A DNA stretch of 64,000 nt from Alkalihalobacillus sp. CinArs1 (GCF_947387515.1 NZ_CANDOB010000001.1:1-64000), one strand, 5' to 3'; positions 1 through 7,726 are shown, counted from the first letter of the stretch. The notes: generated by a model from the sequence alone, not told the origin. Numbers and translations are program-made.

Positions 1-3
1 ATA

Positions 4-80
4 TGGTAGCGGCGGAGGGGATCGAACCCCCGACCTCACGGGTATGAACCGTACGCTCTAGCCAGCTGAGCTACACCGCC
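4..80 (-). tRNA. tRNA-Met (CAT anticodon)
   Basis: Read on the minus strand this folds as a complete cloverleaf: acceptor GGCGGTG pairing with CGCCGCT, a T-loop TTCGATC, and anticodon CAT in loop TTCATAC. The CCA end is encoded. The acceptor begins with a pairable base 1, so it looks like the elongator rather than the initiator tRNA, whose base 1 is unpaired. It is the last of four tRNAs in one minus-strand cluster. Confidence 0.93.
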
Positions 81-91
81 ACGCTATGTGA

Positions 92-168
92 TGGTCGGGA
101 AGACAGGATTTGAACCTGCGACCCCTTGGTCCCAAACCAAGTGCTCTGCCAAGCTGAGCTACTTCCCG
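92..168 (-). tRNA. tRNA-Pro (TGG anticodon)
   Basis: The minus strand shows acceptor CGGGAAG/CTTCCCG, an anticodon stem CTTGG/CCAAG around loop TTTGGGA (anticodon TGG) and T-loop TTCAAAT. CCA is encoded. It lies 11 bp from the tRNA-Met gene, so the two are probably processed from one transcript. Confidence 0.94.
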
Positions 169-184
169 ACTATGTTATTAAAAA

Positions 185-261
<77 letters not shown>

Positions 262-269
262 ATCTATTC

Positions 270-354
270 TGGTGCGGGTGAAGGGACTTGAACCCCCACG
301 TCGTAAGACACTAGATCCTAAGTCTAGCGCGTCTGCCAATTCCGCCACACCCGC
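270..354 (-). tRNA. tRNA-Leu (TAG anticodon)
   Basis: A class II tRNA of 85 nt with a long variable arm. The minus-strand acceptor GCGGGTG pairs with CACCCGC, the anticodon stem CTAGA/TCTAG encloses CTTAGGA (anticodon TAG), and CCA is encoded. It is promoter-proximal in the four-tRNA cluster. Confidence 0.94.
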
Positions 355-386
355 ATGTGGTTTGTTTCGTTTCAGCGACAATTAAT

Positions 387-416
387 ATAATAACACCCTA
401 AGCCAAAACACGTCAA
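387..416 (-). promoter_or_regulatory. Likely sigma-A promoter of the tRNA cluster
   Basis: On the minus strand TTGACG (411-416) and TATTAT (387-392) are separated by 18 bp, about 35 bp upstream of tRNA-Leu. This is a good match to the vegetative consensus and the only obvious one in front of the tRNA cluster. Confidence 0.6.
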
Positions 417-466
417 TCATTATTTCAAAAAAACATTTAGTTTTTTCATATCGGGCTATGTAAGCG

Positions 467-496
467 TTGACAGCTTCTCATTCTTTACCATACGAT
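467..496 (+). promoter_or_regulatory. Likely sigma-A promoter of kynU
   Basis: TTGACA (467-472) and TACGAT (491-496) are separated by 18 bp. Transcription would start near 503, which places the in-frame ATG at 498 upstream of the message and supports the TTG start at 522. The leader would be only about 20 nt. Confidence 0.55.
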
Positions 497-521
497 TATG
501 ATACTAAAGGAGCTGAGTAAA

Positions 522-1799
522 TTGAGTGTACCACAGTCCATTTATTATGCAAAAGAGCTAGACGAAAAAGACCCTCTACGCCACTTCAAAAATGAGTTTT
601 ATACTCCGGACCATTCCATTTACATGGATGGCAATTCACTTGGCCTTCTCTCAAAACGAGCTGAAGCTTCTCTACTCCAATCGATTGACGATTGGAAAAC
701 GCATGGAATCAATGGTTGGACAGACGCGGAGCAACCATGGTTTTATATGGCAGAAATGCTTGGCAAGATGACTGCGCCCCTTATCGGAGCAAAAGAAGAC
801 GAAACGATCACAACAGGTTCGATCACCACTAACCTCCATCAAATGCTAACAACTTTTTACAAGCCATATGATAAGAAAACGAAGATCATCGCTGATTCAC
901 TCACTTTCCCTTCAGATATATATGCAATAAAAGCACAGCTAGAGCTTCACGGACTATCACCAGACGAACATCTCATTCAGGTGCAAAGTTCAGATGGTCG
1001 TACGATTGATGAAGACGACATTATTAAGGAGATGACAAACGAAGTCGCACTAGTCCTCCTCCCTTCTGTCTTGTATCGTAGCGGTCAATTACTCGACATC
1101 AAAAAAATAACTCGAGCAGCAAATGATAAAGACATCATAATAGGGTTCGACCTTGCGCATTCCGTCGGTGTCATTCCTCATTACTTACACGAATGGGGCG
1201 TTGACTTCGCGGTGTGGTGCACGTACAAATACTTAAACAGTGGCCCTGGTGGTGTCGGCGGTCTTTATGTCCATGAAAAACACCTAGGAAAGAAACCAGG
1301 CCTTGCAGGTTGGTTCAGCTCGAAGAAAGACGTTCAATTCGATATGAGTCATGACCTTGATCATGCACAAACCGCTGGAGCATTTCAAATCGGGACACCT
1401 CATATTTTCAGCATGGCTTCATTGATTGGTTCGTTAGAAATTTTTTCTGAAGCGGGCATTGAACAAATTCGAGAAAAGTCGTTAAAGCTCACGAAGTACT
1501 TAATGGAGTTAACGGCTTTAAAACTGAATCGCTTTGGCTTCACTATAGCTAACCCTGCAGAGGACCATCGCCGTGGTGGCCATGTTTGTTTAGAACATAA
1601 CGAAGCTGCTAGAATTTGCAAAGCGTTAAAAAACAAAGGCGTGATTCCTGACTTTCGAGCTCCAAACGTCATTCGTCTTGCACCGATCTCGTTATATACG
1701 TCGTTTGAAGATGTGTGGAACGTTGTACATATATTAGAAGAAATCATGGCTACTAAAGAGTATGAGCAATTCACAAACAATCGAAACATCATCGCGTAA
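522..1799 (+). CDS. kynU: Kynureninase
   Basis: A PLP-dependent fold-type I enzyme that cleaves L-kynurenine to anthranilate and alanine, or the 3-hydroxy form to 3-hydroxyanthranilate. The 425-residue length fits bacterial kynureninases. A DLAHS segment (about residues 210-214) and [13 protein letters not shown], with the probable PLP lysine near 236, are family landmarks. I choose TTG at 522 because AAAGGAG lies 9 nt upstream. An in-frame ATG at 498 has no ribosome site and would precede the predicted transcription start. No kynurenine formamidase or tryptophan dioxygenase gene is adjacent, so its kynurenine source is not evident here. Anthranilate produced could feed the trp pathway encoded about 50 kb away; this is inference. 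Confidence 0.88.
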   Translation: MSVPQSIYYAKELDEKDPLRHFKNEFYTPDHSIYMDGNSLGLLSKRAEASLLQSIDDWKTHGINGWTDAEQPWFYMAEMLGKMTAPLIGAKEDETITTGSITTNLHQMLTTFYKPYDKKTKIIADSLTFPSDIYAIKAQLELHGLSPDEHLIQVQSSDGRTIDEDDIIKEMTNEVALVLLPSVLYRSGQLLDIKKITRAANDKDIIIGFDLAHSVGVIPHYLHEWGVDFAVWCTYKYLNSGPGGVGGLYVHEKHLGKKPGLAGWFSSKKDVQFDMSHDLDHAQTAGAFQIGTPHIFSMASLIGSLEIFSEAGIEQIREKSLKLTKYLMELTALKLNRFGFTIANPAEDHRRGGHVCLEHNEAARICKALKNKGVIPDFRAPNVIRLAPISLYTSFEDVWNVVHILEEIMATKEYEQFTNNRNIIA

Positions 1800-1808
1800 A
1801 CGCGTATA

Positions 1809-1862
1809 AAAAGTCCCTCAACATTCAATATTAAGATTGATTCAATAGAAGGAGGGACTTTT
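1809..1862 (+). promoter_or_regulatory. 11-bp inverted repeat masking the ribosome site of the next gene
   Basis: AAAAGTCCCTC (1809-1819) is perfectly repeated inverted as GAGGGACTTTT (1852-1862). The right arm contains the GGAGGG ribosome site of the gene starting at 1863. The structure could be the kynU terminator (it ends in TTTT), a translation-controlling hairpin, or both. Confidence 0.5.
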
Positions 1863-2048
1863 ATGGAACAGTTGAATGAATTGGAGTTGCAGAACCTTCG
1901 CCACATGATCGGTGGTCACGACACGCTGGCAAATAAACTTGATACGTATGCCCAAACTTGTACTTGTCCTGAACTAAAGCAAATGCTGCAAAAAGATGCG
2001 CAAGATGCAAGAAATACAAAACAACAGCTTATGTCTTTTTTAGGTTAA
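1863..2048 (+). CDS. Small CotF-like spore coat protein (N-terminal-half type)
   Basis: A 61-residue helical protein with the pattern ELELQNLRHMIGGHDT followed by TCTCPELKQMLQKDA, which resembles the first helical hairpin of Coat_F family proteins. It starts at ATG 1863 behind GGAGGG. It sits 13 bp before a second CotF-like gene and the two probably form one operon closed by the terminator at 2321. Proteins of this family associate with the spore coat; no enzymatic role is expected. Family assignment comes from recognition of the residue pattern and is moderately sure. Confidence 0.65.
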   Translation: MEQLNELELQNLRHMIGGHDTLANKLDTYAQTCTCPELKQMLQKDAQDARNTKQQLMSFLG

Positions 2049-2061
2049 GGAGGAGAAAGTA

Positions 2062-2319
2062 ATGAATGAGAAGGATATGGTCAACGATTACTTGTCAGCT
2101 CTAAATGGAAGCCTGATCAACTATGGTAGTGTTATTTCACAATGTGATAACGAACAACTGCGTCAGACGCTTCAACAAATAAGAAATACTGATGAACAAA
2201 GGCAGTATAACCTTTATCACTACGCAAAACAAAAAGGGTACTATCAGCCAGCAGCACCTGCGCAGATGCAAGAAGTACAGCACGTTAAGAATCAGCTTAA
2301 CGGCCAACAGCCTCAATAA
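2062..2319 (+). CDS. Spore coat protein, CotF family
   Basis: An 85-residue protein opening with MNEKDMVNDYLSALNGS, then a QCDNEQLRQTLQQIRN segment and YHYAKQKGYYQPA, which are typical of Coat_F (PF07875) C-terminal regions. The tail is rich in Gln and Pro. AGGAGGAGAAAGTA precedes the ATG. Together with the upstream 61-residue protein it looks like the two halves of a CotF-type protein encoded separately. It probably acts at the spore surface during sporulation. Confidence 0.78.
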   Translation: MNEKDMVNDYLSALNGSLINYGSVISQCDNEQLRQTLQQIRNTDEQRQYNLYHYAKQKGYYQPAAPAQMQEVQHVKNQLNGQQPQ

Positions 2320-2320
2320 T

Positions 2321-2351
2321 AAACAGCCGGTTTGACCCGGCTGTTTTTTTT
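2321..2351 (+). terminator. Intrinsic terminator of the coat gene pair
   Basis: AAACAGCCGG and CCGGCTGTTT form a 10-bp stem with a 6-nt loop, followed by an uninterrupted T tract. It lies just after the second coat gene stop. Confidence 0.9.
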
Positions 2352-2430
2352 ATTGTTCCTTAGACTAAGTTTCACATTCCCTATTTTTGGATATTAAAGT
2401 TATACACTATATTCGTAGGGAGCGATTAGA

Positions 2431-3810
2431 ATGGAAACGATTCTTAATGCGATCTCGGAGTTCTCCGGATTCATATGGGGCTATCCGATGATGATTTTAC
2501 TCTTAGGAGGAGGGCTTTTTTTAACCATCCGACTCGGCTTTTTTCAAATTATTTTCTTCCCCCACACCTTGAAACATACGATCGGTAAAATTTTCGAAAA
2601 AAACAAAGGCGATGGAACGATCTCGCCATTTCAGGCTTTCACATCTGCTCTAGCATCTACTGCGGGAGCTACAAACATTGTTGGCGTACCGGTTGCGATT
2701 GCGTTCGGTGGACCAGGCGCGATCTTTTGGATGTGGGTCGTTGCCATCATCGGTATGTCGACGAAATACTCTGAGATCGTGTTGGGTATCAAGTATCGAG
2801 AAAAAAACAAAGATGGGGTTTATGTTGGCGGGCCAATGTATTACATACGTAAAGGACTTAACTGGAAATTCGCATCATGGCTCTTTGCATTCGGTCTGAT
2901 GATTGAAATTATACCGGGTGTCATGGTTCAAACAAACTCGATCTCTACCTTAACCGAAGGATCATTCGGTCTCCCTACCTGGTTGACGGGTATCATTCTG
3001 ATGACTCTTATTTCAATCGTAGTGTTTGGAGGAATTAAAAGAATAGGATCTGTTGCAGAGAAAATCGTACCATTTATGATCCTAACCTACATCGGAGGCG
3101 CTATCGGTGTGATGGTGATCAACATCGACCAGTTTCCTGAAGTGATGAAGCTGATTTTTGTCCATGCATTCCAACCAATTTCTGCAGCAGGTGGCTTTGC
3201 AGGTGCTGGGTTTGCTGCAGCAGTCCGCTGGGGTCTTGCGAGAGGACTATATTCAAACGAAGCTGGAATGGGAACTGCTTCGATCGCACACTCCGCCGCT
3301 CACACGCCACACCCTAGCCGACAAGGTCTTTGGGGAATATTTAGTGTCTTCATTGATACGATCGTTCTTTGCACAATTACAGCTTTCACCGTTCTCGTAT
3401 CTGGAGCGTGGAAGGATGTGAAACCTTCTAATGCATCGGATATGGTCTCTGACGCATTTGCTGGCTTGATGGGAGAAACGTGGGGCCCAATTTTCGTATC
3501 CTCCCTTCTTCTCATCTTTGTCATTAGTACCATCGGTGTCCTGATCTTCTATGGAGAGAAACAAGCAGAATACCTATACGGGTCTAAAGCTTCTAAAGTG
3601 ATGAGGGTGGTTTATATTTGTGCCGTATTTGTCGGAGCAATCGGTGGCCTTCAGTTCGTATGGGAACTAGTTGATCTCACGTTAGCACTCTTTGTTATCC
3701 CTAACGTCATCGCCATCTTATTCCTCAGTAAGGAAGTGAAAGAACTTACAGATGACTACCGAAACAACTTCTTACAGCAACGTAGTAAGGACAATACGTT
3801 CAGTGGCTAG
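2431..3810 (+). CDS. Sodium:alanine/glycine symporter family protein (AGCS)
   Basis: A 459-residue polytopic membrane protein of the alanine-or-glycine:cation symporter family, which imports small neutral amino acids with Na+. The characteristic stretches are visible: GFFQ near residue 35, FQAFTSALASTAGATNIVGV near 68-87, GGPMYYIRKGL near 132-142 and GLYSNEAGMGTASIAHSAAHT near 272-292. Many hydrophobic segments span the length and the C-terminus is short, charged and probably cytoplasmic. GGGAG lies 10 nt before the ATG. It stands alone between a terminator and the YjcZ-type gene. Which amino acid it prefers (Ala, Gly or Gln, as for AlsT) cannot be decided from sequence. Confidence 0.88.
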   Translation: METILNAISEFSGFIWGYPMMILLLGGGLFLTIRLGFFQIIFFPHTLKHTIGKIFEKNKGDGTISPFQAFTSALASTAGATNIVGVPVAIAFGGPGAIFWMWVVAIIGMSTKYSEIVLGIKYREKNKDGVYVGGPMYYIRKGLNWKFASWLFAFGLMIEIIPGVMVQTNSISTLTEGSFGLPTWLTGIILMTLISIVVFGGIKRIGSVAEKIVPFMILTYIGGAIGVMVINIDQFPEVMKLIFVHAFQPISAAGGFAGAGFAAAVRWGLARGLYSNEAGMGTASIAHSAAHTPHPSRQGLWGIFSVFIDTIVLCTITAFTVLVSGAWKDVKPSNASDMVSDAFAGLMGETWGPIFVSSLLLIFVISTIGVLIFYGEKQAEYLYGSKASKVMRVVYICAVFVGAIGGLQFVWELVDLTLALFVIPNVIAILFLSKEVKELTDDYRNNFLQQRSKDNTFSG

Positions 3811-3916
3811 TTGGGTACTTTTCTAAAAACTGCCCCTTCCCTCCGCTCTTGCCCACATCATTTATAGACGGATACATATAGTGATAGGGCAAGAGATACT
3901 AAGGGGGATCACAACT

Positions 3917-4075
3917 ATGAATTATGGAAATGCACCATATCCAAATGAGCCATACAACCAGGTGGCAGGAGCAAGTATGCCTTACTATTGTTGTAACAAC
4001 GGCAGCGGTTTTGCCTTAATCGTCGTACTGTTTATCTTACTCATCATCGTTGGCGCAGCTTTTGTGAAATATTAA
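3917..4075 (+). CDS. YjcZ-family sporulation-associated small membrane peptide
   Basis: A 52-residue peptide with a hydrophilic, Tyr/Asn/Pro-rich N-terminus, a Cys-Cys pair, and a C-terminal membrane helix GFALIVVLFILLIIVGAAF. That GFALIVVLFILLIIVG motif is the hallmark of the YjcZ/SscA group of short Bacillus sporulation peptides. I choose ATG 3917 because AAGGGGGATC lies just upstream; longer in-frame extensions lack a ribosome site. A terminator follows at 4078. Confidence 0.8.
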   Translation: MNYGNAPYPNEPYNQVAGASMPYYCCNNGSGFALIVVLFILLIIVGAAFVKY

Positions 4076-4077
4076 GG

Positions 4078-4106
4078 AAGAAGACAGGATTCGCTCCTGT
4101 CTTCTT
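4078..4106 (+). terminator. Terminator after the YjcZ-type gene
   Basis: AAGAAGACAGGA and TCCTGTCTTCTT form a perfect 12-bp stem with a 5-nt loop. The T tract is short, so the efficiency is uncertain. A near copy of this hairpin occurs at 4443. Confidence 0.7.
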
Positions 4107-4278
4107 AGAGTGTAGAGAAAGTCTTTAGAGAAATTCGTTAAACACTCCAAGACGCTCTCTTTCCGCATAAATAATTTATACACTTGTAAATCAAAGAATG
4201 AACTGACTCAAAATGACAGTAGAAATATGTCATAGCATAATTGGTCGGAAAGTTTAACTTTTGTAAGAATGAATTCTA

Positions 4279-4404
4279 GTAGGAGTGAATCCCTCTTGAC
4301 TCCAGTGGTCCAACGGGCGTTTGAGACTCAGAGCGGACCGTTCTTGTCCGATTTGAGGCTCAAGCGTTCGTCCACAGGAAAGCAAGAGGGATTCAAACTC
4401 CTAC
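4279..4404. repeat. 126-bp palindromic repeat element (copy A)
   Basis: The region 4107-4539 holds no supportable gene. Its main content is this element: left arm 4279-4298 (GTAGGAGTGAATCCCTCTTG) pairs with right arm 4383-4404, giving 20 bp of stem interrupted by a 2-nt bulge. Inside is a smaller hairpin (CGGAC/GTCCG). The right end, from about 4364, matches a second copy at 33158-33199 in roughly 36 of 42 positions. An open frame through it (4269-4484) has no ribosome site and looks like a by-product of the repeat. Confidence 0.75.
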
Positions 4405-4442
4405 GTTATAGGGAGCGCAACTTTTTAAGCTTTCAACGATCT

Positions 4443-4471
4443 GGAAGACAGGATTACTTCCTGTCTTTTTT
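4443..4471 (+). terminator. Second terminator, no gene upstream
   Basis: AAGACAGGA and TCCTGTCTT form a stem followed by a run of T residues. It nearly duplicates the hairpin at 4078-4106, and between the two lies the palindromic repeat. It may end an unrecognised small transcript or be the leftover of a duplication. Confidence 0.7.
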
Positions 4472-4539
4472 ATATAAATTGTAAGGTATACAAAGGACTG
4501 ATATGATAAATGAGAACGAGGTATAAGGAAGTGAAAAGT

Positions 4540-5073
4540 TTGAATACGTTATTGATCGATATGGATTCAGTTATATGCGATTTAATGACTGAATGGCATA
4601 AACGCTACAACCGTGACTACGAAGATAATTTAAATGTTGAAAAGCTAAAATGCTGGAGATCAGAGGATTACGTTAAAGAAGAATGTGGTGTAAAGATATA
4701 TGATTATCTGGACGAGCCAGGCTTGTTTCTTTCTTTGACTCCTCTCCCGAACGCAATCGAAGTGCTTGAGAGGTTATCTTCACGCTATGAGCTCTTGATC
4801 GTTACGAGTAGCCGTACATACGCATACACTGAAAAAGAATTATGGGTTGAAAAGCACCTTCCCTTTATCGGTAAGAGAAACCTAATCTTTACACATCGTA
4901 AAGAGATGATTCGCGGAGACTTGCTACTAGACGATGCCCCCCACAACCTTGAAGCATTTCGAAACACTGGTAGAACGGCGATCGCCATGGATTACCCGTA
5001 CAACAAAGATGTTGACGTTCCGCGTGTAAAAAGTTGGCTTGAATTCGAGAATTGGCTTTCTGTTAGAAAGTGA
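4540..5073 (+). CDS. 5'(3')-deoxyribonucleotidase-like HAD hydrolase
   Basis: A 177-residue HAD-superfamily phosphatase resembling 5'(3')-deoxyribonucleotidases (NT5C group). Motif I is the DMDSVICDL stretch (residues 7-15), motif II the VTSS segment, and motif III the GDLLLDDAPHN stretch with paired acidic residues. It probably dephosphorylates nucleotides in the cytoplasm. I choose TTG 4540, because AAGGAAG lies 8 nt upstream and motif I then falls at the expected position; upstream in-frame GTG 4531 and ATG 4510 are alternatives. It is followed after 10 bp by a flavoprotein gene whose ribosome site overlaps this stop codon, so the two are probably cotranscribed. Confidence 0.75.
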   Translation: MNTLLIDMDSVICDLMTEWHKRYNRDYEDNLNVEKLKCWRSEDYVKEECGVKIYDYLDEPGLFLSLTPLPNAIEVLERLSSRYELLIVTSSRTYAYTEKELWVEKHLPFIGKRNLIFTHRKEMIRGDLLLDDAPHNLEAFRNTGRTAIAMDYPYNKDVDVPRVKSWLEFENWLSVRK

Positions 5074-5083
5074 GGAAAAAAAG

Positions 5084-5998
5084 TTGCTCCAAAAAAAAGA
5101 TCTCATCATAATCGGAGGAGGACCTGCAGGCATTTCTGCAGCTATATGGGCAAAGCGCTTAGGACTGGATCATGTGTTGTTAGAATCCAATAAGGAACTA
5201 GGAGGGCAGCTCCTTTCGATCAACAATAAAATCATTGATTATCCAGCTGTCATGTTGGAAAGTGGCGTTGCACTACAAGAACAATTAGTCGACCACGTAA
5301 AAACTCTAGGCTGTGAGCTAAGTACGGATGTGGCGATCGAAAAGATTGATTTTATCAACAAATTATTGCACACAACTTCTCACACATACGCCTTTCAATC
5401 ATTAGTTATCGCGACAGGTTCATCTCCTAAGAAGCTCAGCATACCTGGCGAGCAGGAAATGATCGACCGAAATGAAGTGTATTCTGCGACGAGAGACCGA
5501 GATCGCTTTAAGGGAAAGAAAGTAGCAGTCATCGGAGGTGGCGATCGAGCTTTTGAAGGTGCTCTTCTTCTTGCAGAAGCAGGTGCGACTGTTCAATTGA
5601 TTCATCGCTCCACTACGTTTAGGGCTAGAAATGAATTTCGGGACCCGGTATTAGCACACCCTTCGATCGACGTCTTAACAGATGCGGTGGTGACAATGAT
5701 CGATAGCTCGAATAAGCAATTGTTCTATGACAGGAAGGAACGATCGTATGAGAGTCAAGCAGACGGTATTTTTATTAGAATTGGTGTAGAACCAAACACA
5801 CATCTTTTCTTAGACAGTTTAGAAACAGATGAAGAAGGCTATCTTGTGTGCGATAAGACGGGTCAGACATCGTTACCTTTCGTTTATGCGGTAGGAGATG
5901 TGTGTACGCGGCCTCTATTGTCGAGTATATCGTCTGCTACAGGTCAGGGCATGACCGCTGTAAAAAGCTTATCTCTTTATTTAGAAAGTACAACGTGA
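5084..5998 (+). CDS. Thioredoxin-reductase-like FAD/NAD(P) oxidoreductase without CxxC
   Basis: A 304-residue two-dinucleotide-binding flavoprotein. The FAD motif GGGPAGISAA lies at residues 10-19, the NADPH motif GGGDRAFEG near 155-163, followed by HRSTTFRA typical of NADPH preference, and the FAD-binding GDVCT near 278. The layout matches thioredoxin reductase, but the redox CxxC that should precede the NADPH domain is absent (YSATRDRDRFKGK there). It is therefore more likely a ferredoxin/flavodoxin-NADP reductase-like or YpdA-like enzyme than a thioredoxin reductase. Start TTG 5084 has TGAGG 8 nt upstream, overlapping the preceding stop. It ends at a strong terminator. Confidence 0.78.
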   Translation: MLQKKDLIIIGGGPAGISAAIWAKRLGLDHVLLESNKELGGQLLSINNKIIDYPAVMLESGVALQEQLVDHVKTLGCELSTDVAIEKIDFINKLLHTTSHTYAFQSLVIATGSSPKKLSIPGEQEMIDRNEVYSATRDRDRFKGKKVAVIGGGDRAFEGALLLAEAGATVQLIHRSTTFRARNEFRDPVLAHPSIDVLTDAVVTMIDSSNKQLFYDRKERSYESQADGIFIRIGVEPNTHLFLDSLETDEEGYLVCDKTGQTSLPFVYAVGDVCTRPLLSSISSATGQGMTAVKSLSLYLESTT

Positions 5999-6006
5999 AC
6001 GATATG

Positions 6007-6038
6007 AAAAAGCCTGCAGGTAGCACTGCAGGCTTTTT
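6007..6038. terminator. Bidirectional terminator
   Basis: AAAAAGCCTGCAG and CTGCAGGCTTTTT form a 13-bp stem with a 6-nt loop, T-rich on both strands. It serves the flavoprotein gene (plus) and the convergent carboxypeptidase gene (minus). Confidence 0.9.
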
Positions 6039-6046
6039 CGATGCGA

Positions 6047-7249
6047 TTAAGGAAACGATCGTGATCTTCTACGGTGAGAAGATTTCTTGCTCAAGATTAA
6101 AGCAAGTAAGATAACCATAAACATCCCGATTCCGATGACTAGTATGGCAAGATTCAGCCACTCATTACTTGTGGATTCCTCACCACTCGTTTTATTGACT
6201 GAAGTCTCGACATCAGCAACAGGCGTTGAGGAATCGTTAAGAGACTTCGCCGATAAGAGCGATGAATCTAATAACGAGGTGATCGAACCTATACTAGATT
6301 CCATGACACCATCGTCCGTAATCGTTAATTCGACTTCTTCATCGTTGTTTCTCAAAAGTGTTAATTCTTTCGATAGCATGTAATCTGTATCGCCGATCGT
6401 TCCGATTTTCTTTCCTTCTTCATACACCACTGGAGTAAATGCATTGAAGCCGTAGTTGAGCAGCTTAAGTGTATCTTGGTAGGCTGTATTGCTACTATTC
6501 GCTTTCATCGTTACAGCGATCAATTCACGTTCATCTTGTTCAGCACTCGTTACGAGTGTGAATCCAGACTTTGAGACATAGCCATTTTTTCCACCTGTAA
6601 CGTAATCATGATCTAACAGCAAGCGATGATGATTGATAAGCGTCGTATCCCATTCTTCGCCACTCCATTCCATCTCTTTTAAGGAGGCGATCGAACGGTA
6701 CTCATCGTTCTGCATCGCATATTGAGTAATTCTTGCCATATCTTTTGCTGTCGTTACGTGCTCTTCATTGAATAGTCCATGTGGATTCGTAAAATTCGTA
6801 TCTTGAAGGTTTAACTCATCCTTAACGAATGCATTCATTTCTTCAGCAAATGCATCGACACTGCCACTTAAATGCTCCGCAATCGCCACAGCAGCATCGT
6901 TACCTGAGTTGACCATCATCCCTTTAACGAGCTTTTCTAAAGGAACCGTTTCTCCCTCAGCTAAGTACACTCTCGTTCCATCAACTTGCCGAGCCTCGCT
7001 GCTAACTTCCACAGAATCATTTAAGTTTCCAGACTCGATAGCAAGGATCGCTGTCACGATCTTAGTGATACTAGCTGGGTACATGACTTGACCGCTGTTT
7101 TTCTCATATAAAATTTGACCTGTTTTTCCATCGATAAGTATTGCTGTCTCACTTGTTATGTTTGGTTCTTCTGCTAAGGTAGTTTGTGGAAAAACACTAA
7201 ATAGTAATGTTAAGGCAAATAGTATTAACCACCATTGTTTTGCGATCAT
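6047..7249 (-). CDS. D-alanyl-D-alanine carboxypeptidase (peptidase S11)
   Basis: A 400-residue low-molecular-weight penicillin-binding protein that trims the terminal D-Ala from peptidoglycan stem peptides. A signal peptide ends around TLAEEP (residue 28). SITK (60-63) carries the nucleophile serine, SGN is at 115-117, and the third motif reads KNG (221-223) rather than the usual KTG. A C-terminal membrane segment (about 366-388) followed by a basic tail anchors it to the outer face of the membrane. AGAGGAG precedes the ATG. It is monocistronic and ends at the shared terminator. It resembles the DacA/DacF group; exact orthology is not decided. Confidence 0.87.
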   Translation of the reverse strand: MIAKQWWLILFALTLLFSVFPQTTLAEEPNITSETAILIDGKTGQILYEKNSGQVMYPASITKIVTAILAIESGNLNDSVEVSSEARQVDGTRVYLAEGETVPLEKLVKGMMVNSGNDAAVAIAEHLSGSVDAFAEEMNAFVKDELNLQDTNFTNPHGLFNEEHVTTAKDMARITQYAMQNDEYRSIASLKEMEWSGEEWDTTLINHHRLLLDHDYVTGGKNGYVSKSGFTLVTSAEQDERELIAVTMKANSSNTAYQDTLKLLNYGFNAFTPVVYEEGKKIGTIGDTDYMLSKELTLLRNNDEEVELTITDDGVMESSIGSITSLLDSSLLSAKSLNDSSTPVADVETSVNKTSGEESTSNEWLNLAILVIGIGMFMVILLALILSKKSSHRRRSRSFP

Positions 7250-7410
7250 AGGAGCTCCTCTTTCTTTAAAATGGTATTAAAAAGAGTTCGTACACTCGAC
7301 TCATCCACTGTCTAGTACAATAGACTCACCTATACCATTATAAAAGAAACACTTGAACGCGAACAACAATCATTGTGTTAAAATTTTTAAATTAAAATCA
7401 GTTTTACCTT

Positions 7411-7575
7411 TCAAGATACATTCGATAGCTTCCACTGCTCATAAATCTCTTGAGGAGCTGTCCAACATAGCCAGGAAACGAGAATCTTATTTTCTTCAGT
7501 CAATACGAGCCAATATTCCCACCTTCGTTTTTCAAGGTTTTGATAAATACCTGATTTTCGAATGAACCGATCCAT
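7411..7575 (-). CDS. Short uncharacterised protein (54 aa)
   Basis: A small frame beginning ATG GAT CGG at 7575 with a good ribosome site (GGAGGG, 7 nt upstream). The product starts MDRFIRKSGIYQNLEK and is rich in Trp (five) and Tyr, without a membrane helix or signal. It fills most of the gap between the carboxypeptidase and a SASP gene. I do not recognise the family. Ribosome site, composition and lack of competing signals on the opposite strand support it as real; no function can be proposed. Confidence 0.55.
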   Translation of the reverse strand: MDRFIRKSGIYQNLEKRRWEYWLVLTEENKILVSWLCWTAPQEIYEQWKLSNVS

Positions 7576-7695
7576 GTTTTTCCCTCCAATATGCTGTTAC
7601 CAAGCTAGTATGTACTATTCGACTCCAATTCGTTAAAATCCTTTGAATATTCAAAATATTATTCTTAACACACCATTATCTACCATTTTTATTTT

Positions 7696-7726
7696 CGGAT
7701 AACCTCAGGCCGCTAAGTACATGATA
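7696..7726 (+). promoter_or_regulatory. Possible sigma-G/F forespore promoter
   Basis: CGGATA (7696-7701) and CATGATA (7720-7726) are separated by 18 bp and fit the forespore consensus (GNATR, CATNNTA). They sit immediately before the SASP gene, as expected for this class. The leader would be very short. Confidence 0.5.

Noticed and set aside
4269-4484. 71-codon frame through the palindromic repeat
   Set aside because: No ribosome site, and the product mirrors the repeat arms; the DNA palindrome explains it.
7353-7565. 70-codon plus-strand frame opposite the small gene at 7411-7575
   Set aside because: No ribosome site, and the minus-strand frame has a much better one.
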